A stretch of DNA of 64,000 nt from Candidatus Pantoea soli (GTDB lineage Bacteria > Pseudomonadota > Gammaproteobacteria > Enterobacterales > Enterobacteriaceae): NCBI RefSeq assembly GCF_007833795.1, contig NZ_CP032703.1, forward strand, positions 124,001 to 188,000, written 5' to 3'. This document shows positions 41,865 through 50,629 of the stretch, in pieces (positions within the stretch are counted from its first letter, which is position 1; every line of letters starts with the position of its first letter). The position numbers were made by a program, and so were the translations under genes. Under the pieces are notes generated by a model. The model did not search any database. It saw nothing but the letters and a program-made list of their open reading frames with translations, and was not told where the DNA came from.

Positions 41865-43178
41865 ATGACTGCACGACAACTGCGACTGGGCACCATGCTG
41901 CATGGGGCATCCGGAAATATGTCCGCGTGGCGCCATCCGGCGGCTCAGGCGGATGCCAGCATCAGCTTTGACTATGCGCGCCGTATTGCGCGCAAGGCCG
42001 AGGCCGGCAAACTTGATTTTCTGTTTGTGGCCGACGGGCTGTATATCAATGAGAAGTCGATACCACACTTTCTTAACCGGTTCGAACCGCTGACGCTGCT
42101 CTCCGCGCTGGCCGGCGTTACCACGCATCTGGGCCTGGTGGGCACCGTCTCCACGTCATACAGCGAACCCTTCACCGTGGCGCGGCAGTTTGCCAGCCTT
42201 GACCATCTGAGTGGCGGCCGTGCCGGCTGGAATGTGGTGACGTCACCGCTGGAAGGATCGGCGAAGAACTTTTCCCGGCAGCAGCATCCGGAACACGCGC
42301 TGCGCTATCGCATCGCCGATGAGTATCTGCAGGTGGTGAAAGGACTGTGGGACTCCTGGGAGGGCGATGCGTTTGTGCGCGATAAAGCCAGCGGTCAGTT
42401 TTTTGATGCCAGCAAACTGCACACCCTCAACCACCACGGCGATTTCTTCCAGGTGCAGGGGCCGCTGAATATCGCACGCACACCGCAGGGGCGGCCGGTG
42501 ATCTTCCAGGCCGGTGCGTCAGAAGACGGCCGCAGGCTGGCCGCGCGCCACGCAGACGCCATCTTCACCCATCAGGCGACGCGGGAAGAGGCGCAGGCAT
42601 TCTATCAGGATGTGAAACAGCAGCTGGTGGCAAACGGCCGCGCGCCCGGCGATCTGCACATTTTCCAGGGCGTCAGCGTCATCGTCGGCGAAGATGCCGC
42701 AGAGGTTGAACACCAGTATCAGACCACCGCCGCGCTGGTATCGATTGAGGACGCGCTGAATTATCTGGGCCGCTTCTTTGATCATCACGATTTTTCGCAA
42801 TATCCCCTTGATGCGCCATTCCCGGACATTGGCGACATCGGCCAGAACAGCTTCCGCAGCACAACGGATGAGATCAAGCGCAAAGCGCGCGAGCACGGCC
42901 ACACCCTGCGCCAGGCTGCGCTGGAAGCCGCGACGCCGCGTCCGCTATTTCACGGCACGCCAGCGCAGGTGGCGGACGGGTTGCAGCACTGGTTTGAGAG
43001 CGAGGCCACCGACGGCTTCATTATTCAGGGCGGAACGCCGGATACCTTTGAACGCTTTGTTGACCAGGTGATCCCCATTCTGCAGGCGCGCGGCCTGACG
43101 CGCACGGCCTATCCCGGCAACACGCTGCGCGCCAGCTTTGGCCTGCAGGAGCCGCGAAATCAGTTCACACAACAATAA
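41865..43178 (+). CDS. NtaA/SnaA/DszA-family flavin-dependent monooxygenase
   Basis: 437 residues, the usual length. Family motifs: [47 protein letters not shown] in variant form, [90 protein letters not shown]. It corresponds to YtnJ/CmoJ and YxeK of Bacillus, which cleave the C-S bond of N-acetyl-S-alkylcysteines with reduced flavin. A partner reductase must be supplied from elsewhere. Confidence 0.87.
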   Translation: MTARQLRLGTMLHGASGNMSAWRHPAAQADASISFDYARRIARKAEAGKLDFLFVADGLYINEKSIPHFLNRFEPLTLLSALAGVTTHLGLVGTVSTSYSEPFTVARQFASLDHLSGGRAGWNVVTSPLEGSAKNFSRQQHPEHALRYRIADEYLQVVKGLWDSWEGDAFVRDKASGQFFDASKLHTLNHHGDFFQVQGPLNIARTPQGRPVIFQAGASEDGRRLAARHADAIFTHQATREEAQAFYQDVKQQLVANGRAPGDLHIFQGVSVIVGEDAAEVEHQYQTTAALVSIEDALNYLGRFFDHHDFSQYPLDAPFPDIGDIGQNSFRSTTDEIKRKAREHGHTLRQAALEAATPRPLFHGTPAQVADGLQHWFESEATDGFIIQGGTPDTFERFVDQVIPILQARGLTRTAYPGNTLRASFGLQEPRNQFTQQ

Positions 43179-43190
43179 CCACGAGAAAAT

Positions 43191-44126
43191 ATGATGCAGA
43201 AGAAAACCCTGATGATGCTGCTGTTGCTGGGCCTGAGTGGTGCAGCCAGCGCGGAAGACGTGGCGCTGAATGGGCAGGCTGTCAGCCTGGCCGCCAACAA
43301 AGTCCCGGTCAATACGCCTGCAAACCCGGCGGCCGTGGCGCAAATCCCGGCGGGACATCGTTTTGCCGTGCCCGGTGCCTTTACCGTTGCGGTGGCGGCA
43401 CAGAACTCGCCGCCGCTGACCGTGTTCAGCGACGACAATAAAACCCTGCTGGGCAGCGAAGTGGATATCGCCCGGCTGGTGGCCGATAGCCTGGGCCTCA
43501 GACTCAACGTGGTCCCCACCTCATGGGAAGACTGGCCGCTGGGCGTTGCCTCCGGTAAATACGATGCGGCGATCAGCAACGTGACGGTGACCAAAGATCG
43601 TAAAACGCGTTTTGATTTCGCCACGTACCGTAAAGACTCCCTGGGCTTCTACGTCAAAACCAGCAGCCCGATTACCTCGCTGAACAAAGCAGAAGATATC
43701 GCCGGGCTGCGCATCATCGTCGGATCCGGCACCAATCAGGAGGCGATTCTGCTGGCGTGGGATAAAGCCAATCAGGCAAAAGGGCTGAAACCCTTTATTC
43801 CGGTTTACACCAAAGATGACGCGGCACAGACGCTGGCACTGCAGTCCGGCCGGGCCGATGCCTATTTCGGTCCGAATGTGATTGGCGCGTGGAAAGCCGC
43901 GCTTACGCATCAGACGCGGCGGGTGGGCAGCGTCGATGGCGGCTGGCCAAAAGCCGCCCACATCGCGGTCACGGTGAAGAAAGATAACGGTCTGGTACAG
44001 CCCATTAATACCGCGCTCAACGGTGTGATTAAAAACGGTGATTACGACAAAGTGCTCAACCGCTGGGGGGAAGGCGTGGAGCGGCTCGATCATTCTGAAA
44101 TCAACCCGCCCGGACTGGGCGATTAA
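43191..44126 (+). CDS. amino-acid-type ABC binding protein 1 (S-compound/cystine-like)
   Basis: 311 residues with a signal peptide (cleavage near ASA|EDV). Class-III amino-acid-type binding fold: VFSDDNKTLLGSEVDIARLVADSLGL, SWEDWPLGVASGKYDAAISNVTVTKDRKTRFDFATYRKDSLGF, IAGLRIIVGSGTNQEAILLAW. It is clearly paralogous to the protein at 46352 in the same operon, sharing WEDWPLG, RFDFATYR/KFDFATYR, RIIVGSGTNQE and a GRAD...FGP motif. Bacillus TcyJ/TcyK form a comparable pair. Confidence 0.85.
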   Translation: MMQKKTLMMLLLLGLSGAASAEDVALNGQAVSLAANKVPVNTPANPAAVAQIPAGHRFAVPGAFTVAVAAQNSPPLTVFSDDNKTLLGSEVDIARLVADSLGLRLNVVPTSWEDWPLGVASGKYDAAISNVTVTKDRKTRFDFATYRKDSLGFYVKTSSPITSLNKAEDIAGLRIIVGSGTNQEAILLAWDKANQAKGLKPFIPVYTKDDAAQTLALQSGRADAYFGPNVIGAWKAALTHQTRRVGSVDGGWPKAAHIAVTVKKDNGLVQPINTALNGVIKNGDYDKVLNRWGEGVERLDHSEINPPGLGD

Positions 44127-44135
44127 GGAGGCACC

Positions 44136-44648
44136 ATGAGCCAGCAATTTTTCCGCGAAGTGTCGCCGGAAGCGCCAGAGCTGCAGCCGATTCTGCACGG
44201 CCTGTTTGGCGAATACGCCGCGCGCTACGGTGATTTTTTTCAGCAGCATAACGAAGCCGAACTGACTGAATGGTATCTGCCGCCGCGCGGGCTGTTTATC
44301 GTGCTGGAGCGGGACGGCGACATCATTGCGATGGGGGCCTACAAGCCTTACGACAGCGTCACCGCAGAGCTGAAACGTATCTGGACGCGCGGTGACCTGC
44401 GCCGCCAGGGGCTGGCGCTGCTGATTCTGCAGGAGCTGGAGCGCCGTGCGCTGCGTGCCGGCTACCAGCGGGTCTATCTCACCACTGGCTTCCGCCAGCC
44501 GGAAGCCGTGCAGCTTTACATCGGCCACGGCTATCAGCCGCAGTTTGAACTGCGTGACGATATGGAAGTGTACGGGCAGCCCCCGCATGATGGACGGCTG
44601 CGCTTTCTGAAAGTGATTGATGTACACAGCGAAGCCCGCGCCAGCTAA
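44136..44648 (+). CDS. GNAT N-acetyltransferase (SnaA/YtmI-like candidate)
   Basis: 170 residues, AAGGAGG before the ATG. GNAT core: GLFIVLERDGDIIAMGAYKPYDSVTAELKRIWTRGDLRRQGLALLILQELERRALRAGYQRVYLTTGFRQPEAVQLYIGHGYQ, with the acetyl-CoA loop RRQGLA. In Bacillus salvage operons a GNAT N-acetylates the S-alkylcysteine before oxidative cleavage. Position between binding protein and permease fits the same role, which is inferred. Confidence 0.83.
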   Translation: MSQQFFREVSPEAPELQPILHGLFGEYAARYGDFFQQHNEAELTEWYLPPRGLFIVLERDGDIIAMGAYKPYDSVTAELKRIWTRGDLRRQGLALLILQELERRALRAGYQRVYLTTGFRQPEAVQLYIGHGYQPQFELRDDMEVYGQPPHDGRLRFLKVIDVHSEARAS

Positions 44649-44659
44649 GGAGAGCCAGT

Positions 44660-45574
44660 ATGCACCATGACACACGCTTAACGGTTGTCCCCGCGCGCTA
44701 TCCGGCGCGCATTGTCGGGGCTGGCGTTGCTCTGTTTATCCTTGCGGCAGTGATCGATTCCATTGCCTTTAATCCGCGCTGGGAGTGGGCAGTGTTTGCC
44801 CGCTGGTTCTTTGACCCGGTCATCCTTAACGGGCTGGGCCAGACGCTGCTGCTGACGCTGTGCGGCACGGTGCTGAGCCTGATTTTCGGCGGTTTGCTGG
44901 CGCTGGCGCGGCTCTCCTCCTCCTGGCTGCTGAGCACGCTGGCCTTTGGCTATATCTGGCTGTTTCGCTCGCTGCCGCTGATCGTCGTGCTGATTATTCT
45001 GTATAACTTCTCGTACCTCTACGACACGCTGTCGTTTGGCGTACCCTTTACCGCGCTCTCCTGGGGCCATTTCCAGACCATTAACGTCCTGGGCCAGTTC
45101 CCGGCGGCGGTGATTGGATTAACGCTGGTGCAAAGCGCCTACAGCGCGGAAATTATTCGCGGCGGCTTTCTCGGCGTCGATCACGGTCAGTTTGAAGCAG
45201 CTTCAGCCCTCGGGCTTTCATCGTCGAGGCGGACGTTTCGCATCATTCTGCCGCAGGCGCTGCGCGCGATTATTCCTACCACCTTTAATGAGATCATCAG
45301 CCTCGCCAAAGGCACCTCAATGGTTTATGTGCTGGCGATGCCTGAACTGTTTTACACCATTCAGATGATCTACAACCGCACTCAGCAGGTTATTCCGCTG
45401 CTGATGGTGGGGGCCGCCTGGTATCTGATCATCACTACGGTTCTGTCGCTGTTACAGCACAGCGTGGAACGCTGGCTGGCTCGCAGCGTGAGCCGGGAAC
45501 CTCAACCGTCGCGCTGGCGTCAGTGGCGCAATCGTCCTGCTAACGAGGAGCTTTCTCATGTCCGAAGCCATTGA
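44660..45574 (+). CDS. amino-acid ABC transporter permease
   Basis: 304 residues with about five to six membrane segments of the HisM/GlnP type. The N-terminal GLGQTLLLTLCGTVLSLIFGGLLALARLSS and the EAA loop FEAASALGLSSSRRTFRIILPQALRAIIPTTFNEIISLAKGTSMVYVLAM are diagnostic. Its 3' end overlaps the ATPase gene by 17 bp. It is the only permease in the unit, so it would work as a homodimer, unlike the TcyL/TcyM heterodimer of Bacillus. Confidence 0.9.
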   Translation: MHHDTRLTVVPARYPARIVGAGVALFILAAVIDSIAFNPRWEWAVFARWFFDPVILNGLGQTLLLTLCGTVLSLIFGGLLALARLSSSWLLSTLAFGYIWLFRSLPLIVVLIILYNFSYLYDTLSFGVPFTALSWGHFQTINVLGQFPAAVIGLTLVQSAYSAEIIRGGFLGVDHGQFEAASALGLSSSRRTFRIILPQALRAIIPTTFNEIISLAKGTSMVYVLAMPELFYTIQMIYNRTQQVIPLLMVGAAWYLIITTVLSLLQHSVERWLARSVSREPQPSRWRQWRNRPANEELSHVRSH

Positions 45575-46355
45575 TTACCGCCCGCAGCACACCACCGGCG
45601 CCATCAGCATTACCGGCGTCAGCAAGTCATTCGGCCGGCACAAAGCGCTGGATAATGTCTCTCTGGCGCTGGCGCCAGGATCGGTCACCGTGATTCTCGG
45701 TCCATCCGGTTCCGGAAAATCCACGCTGCTGCGCACCATTAACCATCTGGAACGCGTTGATGAGGGTTTTATCCAGATTGACGGTGAGTACATCGGTTAT
45801 CAGCGCCGGGGCGACAAACTCTATGAGCTGAAAGAGAAAGCCATCCTGCGGCAGCGCATCAACGTCGGTTACGTGTTTCAGAATTTTAATCTGTTTCCGC
45901 ATCTGACCGTGCTGGAAAACCTGATTGAAGCGCCGGTGGCCCATCGGCAGCTGTCGCGTCGGGCGGCGATCGACCGCGCCGGAGAACTGCTGGACATCGT
46001 CGGGTTACGCCATAAAGCGGACGCCTGGCCGCGCCATCTTTCCGGCGGACAGCAGCAGCGTATTGCCATTGCGCGTGCGCTGATGCTGAACCCGCGCGTT
46101 ATGCTGTTTGATGAGCCGACATCGGCGCTCGACCCGGAGCTGGTGGGCGAAGTGCTGGATGTCATCAAAAAGCTGGCGCGTTCGGGCACCACGCTGGTGA
46201 TTGTCACGCATGAGATTGGCTTTGCGCGCGAAGTCGCAGACAACGTGGTGTTTATGGTGGACGGGCGGGTGGTGGAACAGGGCAGCAGCGGACAGGTGCT
46301 GAATCAGCCCCGGCATGAGCGAACCCGACGTTTTCTGGCGCGGGTGCTGTCATGA
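45558..46355 (+). CDS. amino-acid ABC transporter ATP-binding protein
   Basis: 265 residues, GlnQ/HisP class: Walker A GPSGSGKST, Q-loop GYVFQNFNLFPHLTVLENLIEAP, signature HLSGGQQQRIAIARAL, Walker B VMLFDEPTSALDPELVGEVL, H-loop IVTHEIGFAREVADNV. It overlaps the permease gene by 17 bp and the second binding-protein gene by 4 bp (ATGA), so the three are translationally coupled. Confidence 0.92.
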   Translation: MSEAIDYRPQHTTGAISITGVSKSFGRHKALDNVSLALAPGSVTVILGPSGSGKSTLLRTINHLERVDEGFIQIDGEYIGYQRRGDKLYELKEKAILRQRINVGYVFQNFNLFPHLTVLENLIEAPVAHRQLSRRAAIDRAGELLDIVGLRHKADAWPRHLSGGQQQRIAIARALMLNPRVMLFDEPTSALDPELVGEVLDVIKKLARSGTTLVIVTHEIGFAREVADNVVFMVDGRVVEQGSSGQVLNQPRHERTRRFLARVLS

Positions 46356-47257
46356 GGCGTTTTCGTTCTGTCGCCCTGATGGTGCTGATGCTGAGCGCGC
46401 CAGCGCTGGCGGCCGAGCGGCTGAACGCGCAGGACAATGAAACGCCTGTCCACATTGCGGCCAACCCGCAGGCGATCGCGAAGATCCCGCCGGGATTCCG
46501 TTTCGTGACTCCCGGCTATCTGACGGTGGCCACCTCGGCCAGCAATGCACCACCTATCGGCCTGTGGGCATCGGATAACCGCACGCTGACAGGCAGCGAT
46601 CCGGATATCGCCCGCCTGCTGGCGGAGAGTCTGGGGCTGAAACTCCGGCTGGTGCCGGCGGCGTGGGAAGACTGGCCGCTGGGCATTAGCGCGGGCCGCT
46701 ACGACGTGGCAATGTTCAACATCGCCGTGACGGAGGAGCGCAAAAAGAAGTTTGATTTTGCCACCTATCGTGCGGATAACCATGCCTTTGCGGTGAAAGC
46801 CGACAGCCACATCACCTCGATTTCGCGGCGTGAAGACATCGCCGGTAAGCGCATTATTGTCGGTTCCGGTACCAATCAGGAGAAAATCCTGCTGGGCTGG
46901 GATGCCAGAAACCGCGCTGAAGGCCTGGCCCCGCTGCAGCCCATTTACCTCAGTGATGATGCTTCGGCCACGCTGGCGCTGCTTTCCGGCCGCGCTGACG
47001 CAACGTTCGGGCCGCAGGCCACCGCAGCGTGGAAAGTGGCTTCCCGTGGTCAGACGCGCATCGTCGGCCACGGCCCGTATCGCGCCTGGGTGGCGGTAAC
47101 CACCAAAAAGGGCAACGGGCTGGACGCTGCATTACAGCAGGCGATCAATGGCGCCATCGCCAGCGGTCAGTATCGTCAGGTGCTGACCCGCTGGGGTGAG
47201 CAGGAGGAAGGTGTGACAACGTCACAGCTGAACCCGCCTGGCATTGTTTATCCGTAA
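46352..47257 (+). CDS. amino-acid-type ABC binding protein 2
   Basis: 301 residues with a signal peptide (cleavage near ALA|AER). Same fold as and paralogous to the protein at 43191: PDIARLLAESLGLKLRLVPAAWEDWPLGISAGRYDVAMFNIAVTEERKKKFDFATYR, and GKRIIVGSGTNQEKILLGWD. Two binding proteins on one permease suggest a widened ligand range (for example different S-substituted cysteines or sulfoxides). It is the last gene of the operon; the next 227 bp contain a G8 run but no gene. Confidence 0.87.
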   Translation: MRRFRSVALMVLMLSAPALAAERLNAQDNETPVHIAANPQAIAKIPPGFRFVTPGYLTVATSASNAPPIGLWASDNRTLTGSDPDIARLLAESLGLKLRLVPAAWEDWPLGISAGRYDVAMFNIAVTEERKKKFDFATYRADNHAFAVKADSHITSISRREDIAGKRIIVGSGTNQEKILLGWDARNRAEGLAPLQPIYLSDDASATLALLSGRADATFGPQATAAWKVASRGQTRIVGHGPYRAWVAVTTKKGNGLDAALQQAINGAIASGQYRQVLTRWGEQEEGVTTSQLNPPGIVYP

Positions 47258-47484
47258 ACCCAGGGCATGACCGGCAGGCACCGCGGGATGCGAGACTGGT
47301 TCTTACCGCCCGGCAGGGGGGGGTAATCCGGCGGAGGTTCACTGTCAGCGGGCACCGCGCCCGGGCCGGTGCCGTTCTGACGCGCCAGGCGTTACGCCTG
47401 CGGCGGTGGGATGGCGTGCGCCCGTCTGTTCGTTGCGGTTTTGCACCCGGAAGTATGGCGTTTTCTGGCAGGGAGTCGTGCCGC

Positions 47485-48852
47485 TCAGGCGGCCCCGACG
47501 GACTTTTTGATCCAGCTGACGGCTTCCTGCGCAGGCAGCGGTCGGGCAAAATGGTAGCCCTGAAACAGGTGGCACCCTTTATTACGCAGATGTTCAAAAT
47601 ACTCTTCGCTCTCAATGCCCTCAGCCAGCACATTCAGGCCCATGGCGCGTGAAAGCTCAATGGTCTTGTGCACAATAATCGCCGCTGAGGTGTTTTCGAA
47701 GATATGCATAATCAGGGATTTATCGATTTTAATGTCGTCGATGGCAAAATCGCTCAGTGATTTCAGCGAAGAGTATCCGACGCCAAAATCATCAATGGCC
47801 CATTTCACCCCCAGCTGGCTAAAATGGCGGATAACATTGCTGATGCGCGGCTGATCGTAAATAAACGTGGTTTCGGTAATTTCAAACTTAAGCCGTTCCG
47901 GCCGGATTTTATAATGCGACAGGGTCAGCAGCGTCTCCTGGGTAAAGTCGCGATGCATCAGCTGCAGCGGACTGATATTAATTGAGAACAGCAGCTGCTG
48001 ACCGGGATAGTCGCGATCCCACGCTTCCATCTGCTGCAGCATATGTTCCAGCACCCAGCGGCCTATCGGAATAATCAGCCCGCTTTTTTCCGCTACCGGA
48101 ATAAATACGCCAGGTGCAATAAACCCCTTCACCGGATGCTTCCAGCGTAACAGCGCTTCAAAGCCGATCAGTCTGCGTTCACTGTCCACCTGCGGCTGAT
48201 AGTAAATTTCCAGCTGATTATGTGCGATGGCATCCGCAAGATCGCGCTTAATTAAATCCGTTTCCGAATAATTACCGCGATAGGTAAATACCGTCAGCAG
48301 CAGGGCACTCACCGGAATAAAGCAGTTCACAAAATAGAAGCCGGTCTCCTGTGGAATATTCAGCAGAAAACGGCCATTTTCCCAGATGAGCCCGGTACTG
48401 ATAAAAAACAGATAGACGGCCAGGCAGATCAGCGGAAACACCCGACTGAGATACACCGATTGCAAACGCAATACCAGCGCCGCACCCGCCGTCAGCGCAA
48501 TCAGGTAATTGTACTCAGAATGTTTGCCACTGAGGTGCTGATTATCCAGCAGAAAAAGCAGCACGATGATGCCGAGCAGCGCATGCGTAATAATATATAA
48601 ATTGCGTGTCAGCCCGTTACTGAAGGCGGCCAGCGAAATGTAGCCGCCCAATAACGTGCTGAAGAGATACAGGCCGAAGAGGGTGAAATTATCACGTCCG
48701 AAATTAACTAGCAGCATATAGCAGCCAGCCAGAATGCTGGCGACACCGGCAATCAGTAATGTCAGCCGCAGTTTCTTTTCCGGGCTGTCACCACGCAGGA
48801 TGAAGGGCAGGTTTCTTAAGCGTGTGTATCCTGACATCACATAAGAGATCAT
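47485..48852 (-). CDS. membrane EAL-domain c-di-GMP phosphodiesterase
   Basis: 455 residues. The first ~200 form about seven or eight hydrophobic segments of no named sensor type. The EAL domain follows with all catalytic features: FEALLRWKHP, FSINISPLQLM, FEITETTFI, WAIDDFGVGYSSL, IKIDKSLI, VLAEGIESEE, FQGYHFARPLP. It should hydrolyse c-di-GMP to pGpG. There is no GGDEF partner. It opposes the diguanylate cyclase at 28586 in activity, though the two are far apart. Confidence 0.92.
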   Translation of the reverse strand: MISYVMSGYTRLRNLPFILRGDSPEKKLRLTLLIAGVASILAGCYMLLVNFGRDNFTLFGLYLFSTLLGGYISLAAFSNGLTRNLYIITHALLGIIVLLFLLDNQHLSGKHSEYNYLIALTAGAALVLRLQSVYLSRVFPLICLAVYLFFISTGLIWENGRFLLNIPQETGFYFVNCFIPVSALLLTVFTYRGNYSETDLIKRDLADAIAHNQLEIYYQPQVDSERRLIGFEALLRWKHPVKGFIAPGVFIPVAEKSGLIIPIGRWVLEHMLQQMEAWDRDYPGQQLLFSINISPLQLMHRDFTQETLLTLSHYKIRPERLKFEITETTFIYDQPRISNVIRHFSQLGVKWAIDDFGVGYSSLKSLSDFAIDDIKIDKSLIMHIFENTSAAIIVHKTIELSRAMGLNVLAEGIESEEYFEHLRNKGCHLFQGYHFARPLPAQEAVSWIKKSVGAA

Positions 48853-49206
48853 CAGCAGTTTCCGGTTTTATTGTCATCATTATTTCATGTTTGCCCGCGT
48901 TATTTTAAGGGTAAGCGAGACGGCTGTCACAGACGTTTTTTTTAAATTTATTGGTTCGCGTCTCGTTTTCAGATTTGCTTTAAATACACCGATTGGCCTG
49001 TCGTAAATATTTATGGCGCTATATTTAGCGGATGTGATGCAGCACAGCTGACGCCACGCAGCGATATGACCTGGCCGGGATTGTTTCTACCTTATGGCCG
49101 CCCCACAGGGTAGAATGCCAGGCGGGCTTTTTACCGAAATGATGATGACGCTGGCCTTACATACCGCTGCTTAATCTGACGACCAACCATAAGCATACTG
49201 ATCGCA
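48853..49206. other. 354-bp intergenic region between EAL gene and HAM1-like gene
   Basis: Divergent promoter region, AT-rich near 48930-48990 with a TTTTTTTT tract at 48938. CGAGAC/GTCTCG arms flank this tract. No adenosine-deaminase-like or other gene is present upstream of the HAM1-like gene. Confidence 0.5.
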
Positions 49207-49767
49207 ATGAAAATTCGCTTCTTATCTGCCAATGAACTTAAGCTGGCTGAAGTGCGTACCATCCTTGAACCGGTGGGCGTGGACGTTGTTCCCATCGCAC
49301 GACGTATTGAAGAAATCCAGACTGAAAATGAGGTCGAACTGGTGCGCGATAAACTGACTAAAGCGTTTTCCATTATTGGCCGCCCGTTGTTTGTTGAGCA
49401 TACGGGGTTATATCTGGATGGTCTGAACGGTTTGCCGGCCGGCCTGACACGCATCTTCTGGAGCCGCCTGAATGCAGAACGCTTTACCAAACTGGTCCGC
49501 GGTCTGGACAGTGCCAGCGTCACGGCAAAAACGGTGCTGGGCTATTGCGATGGCCGGAAAATGTATCAGTTTGAAGGCGAACTGCGCGGCACCATTGCGC
49601 CGCAGCCTGCCGGGCCGCGCGAATTTCAGTGGGACTGCGTGTTTATCCCGGAGGGCCACACGCAGACGTTCGCTGAAATGGGGGAACTGAAAAACGAGAT
49701 CTCCATGCGCCGTATTGCGCTGGACCGCTTCGCGACCTTTCTGAAAACTTCACGGGGCCTGGCATGA
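49207..49767 (+). CDS. HAM1/ITPase-like protein with substituted catalytic Asp (KomB-like sensor candidate)
   Basis: 186 residues with the HAM1/RdgB fold: N-terminal RFLSANELKLAEVRTIL (SxNxxKxxE type, residues 7-15), FEGELRGTIAPQPAGPREFQWDCVFIPEG, and FAEMGELKNEISMRRIALDRF. The catalytic segment reads FVEHTGLYLDGLNGLPAG. His65 replaces the Asp found in (E/D)D(S/T)GL of active pyrophosphatases, and ISHR is ISMR. Hydrolysis is therefore probably lost while nucleotide binding may persist. It overlaps the SIR2-like gene by 4 bp. A dITP-sensing KomB role is inferred. The ribosome site is weak. Confidence 0.78.
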   Translation: MKIRFLSANELKLAEVRTILEPVGVDVVPIARRIEEIQTENEVELVRDKLTKAFSIIGRPLFVEHTGLYLDGLNGLPAGLTRIFWSRLNAERFTKLVRGLDSASVTAKTVLGYCDGRKMYQFEGELRGTIAPQPAGPREFQWDCVFIPEGHTQTFAEMGELKNEISMRRIALDRFATFLKTSRGLA

Positions 49768-50558
49768 AACCGGAACTCAAGCGCGCCTATGACGCCGGAA
49801 AACTGATTCTGTTTGCCGGGGCGGGGATCTCCCGCAACCTCGGGCTGCCGGAGTGGCATGAACTGATTGCGCACCTGGCGAACGAACTGGGCTATGACCC
49901 GAAAATCTTCAATACCTACGGCACGCATCTGTCGCTGGCGGAATATTATAAGCAGCGCAAAGGGTCGCTGGGCCCGTTGCGCAGCTGGATGGATCGGGAG
50001 TGGCACCGGCCTGACATTGACGTCCGCAGTTCGGAAATCCACACCATGATCACTCAGGGCAACTTTTCCCGCATTTATACCACTAATTACGATCGCTGGC
50101 TGGAGATGGCGCACGAAGCGCATAACGTGCCTTACAGTAAGGTGGCGAACGCGGCCGATCTTGTCTCCCTGACCGAAGATAAGCGCCATATCATTAAACT
50201 TCACGGCGATTTTGACGACGATACCTCGATCGTTCTTGACGAAAGCAGCTACTTTGAACGCCTCTATTTTGACTCGCCGCTGGATATCAAACTGACGCAC
50301 GATGTGATGGGGAACTCGGTCCTGTTTGTCGGCTACAGCATCAGCGATTTCAATATCCGCCTGCTGTTCTATCGCCTGACGAAGATGTGGGGCCGCACCG
50401 GTCTGGCGACGGCACGGCCGAAATCCTATCTGTTTACCAACCGCAACAACCCGGTGGCCAAAGAGGTGCTGGGGCAGTGGGGCATTGAGATGATCGTGTC
50501 GGAAGAGGACGACCCGCGTAAAGCGCTGGCCGCTTTCCTGCAGGAACTGCTGGCGTAA
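49764..50558 (+). CDS. SIR2-like NADase candidate (KomC-like effector)
   Basis: 264 residues of the SIR2_2 type seen in defence systems. The NAD-binding start is LILFAGAGISRNLGLPEW (GAGIS at 19-23). Candidate catalytic residues Asn108 (IYTTNYDRW) and His147 (IIKLHGDFDD) are present. VMGNSVLFVGYSISDFNIRLLF is the conserved C-terminal part. The zinc ribbon of deacetylase sirtuins is absent. Coupled by ATGA overlap to the HAM1-like gene. Defence SIR2 proteins deplete NAD+ on infection, and with a HAM1 partner this matches KomC of Kongming. Confidence 0.83.
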   Translation: MKPELKRAYDAGKLILFAGAGISRNLGLPEWHELIAHLANELGYDPKIFNTYGTHLSLAEYYKQRKGSLGPLRSWMDREWHRPDIDVRSSEIHTMITQGNFSRIYTTNYDRWLEMAHEAHNVPYSKVANAADLVSLTEDKRHIIKLHGDFDDDTSIVLDESSYFERLYFDSPLDIKLTHDVMGNSVLFVGYSISDFNIRLLFYRLTKMWGRTGLATARPKSYLFTNRNNPVAKEVLGQWGIEMIVSEEDDPRKALAAFLQELLA

Positions 50559-50596
50559 TGCGCTGCTGCGCTTGCGCATCCATTCCGATCAATTTA

Positions 50597-50616
50597 TACT
50601 GTATATAAACACAGTA
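50597..50616. promoter_or_regulatory. LexA (SOS) box of yebG
   Basis: TACTGTATATAAACACAGTA carries CTG-N10-CAG with a good TATATAA interior, 13 bp before yebG ATG. It matches the known LexA control of yebG in E. coli. Confidence 0.9.
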
Positions 50617-50629
50617 AACGAGGTGCATC

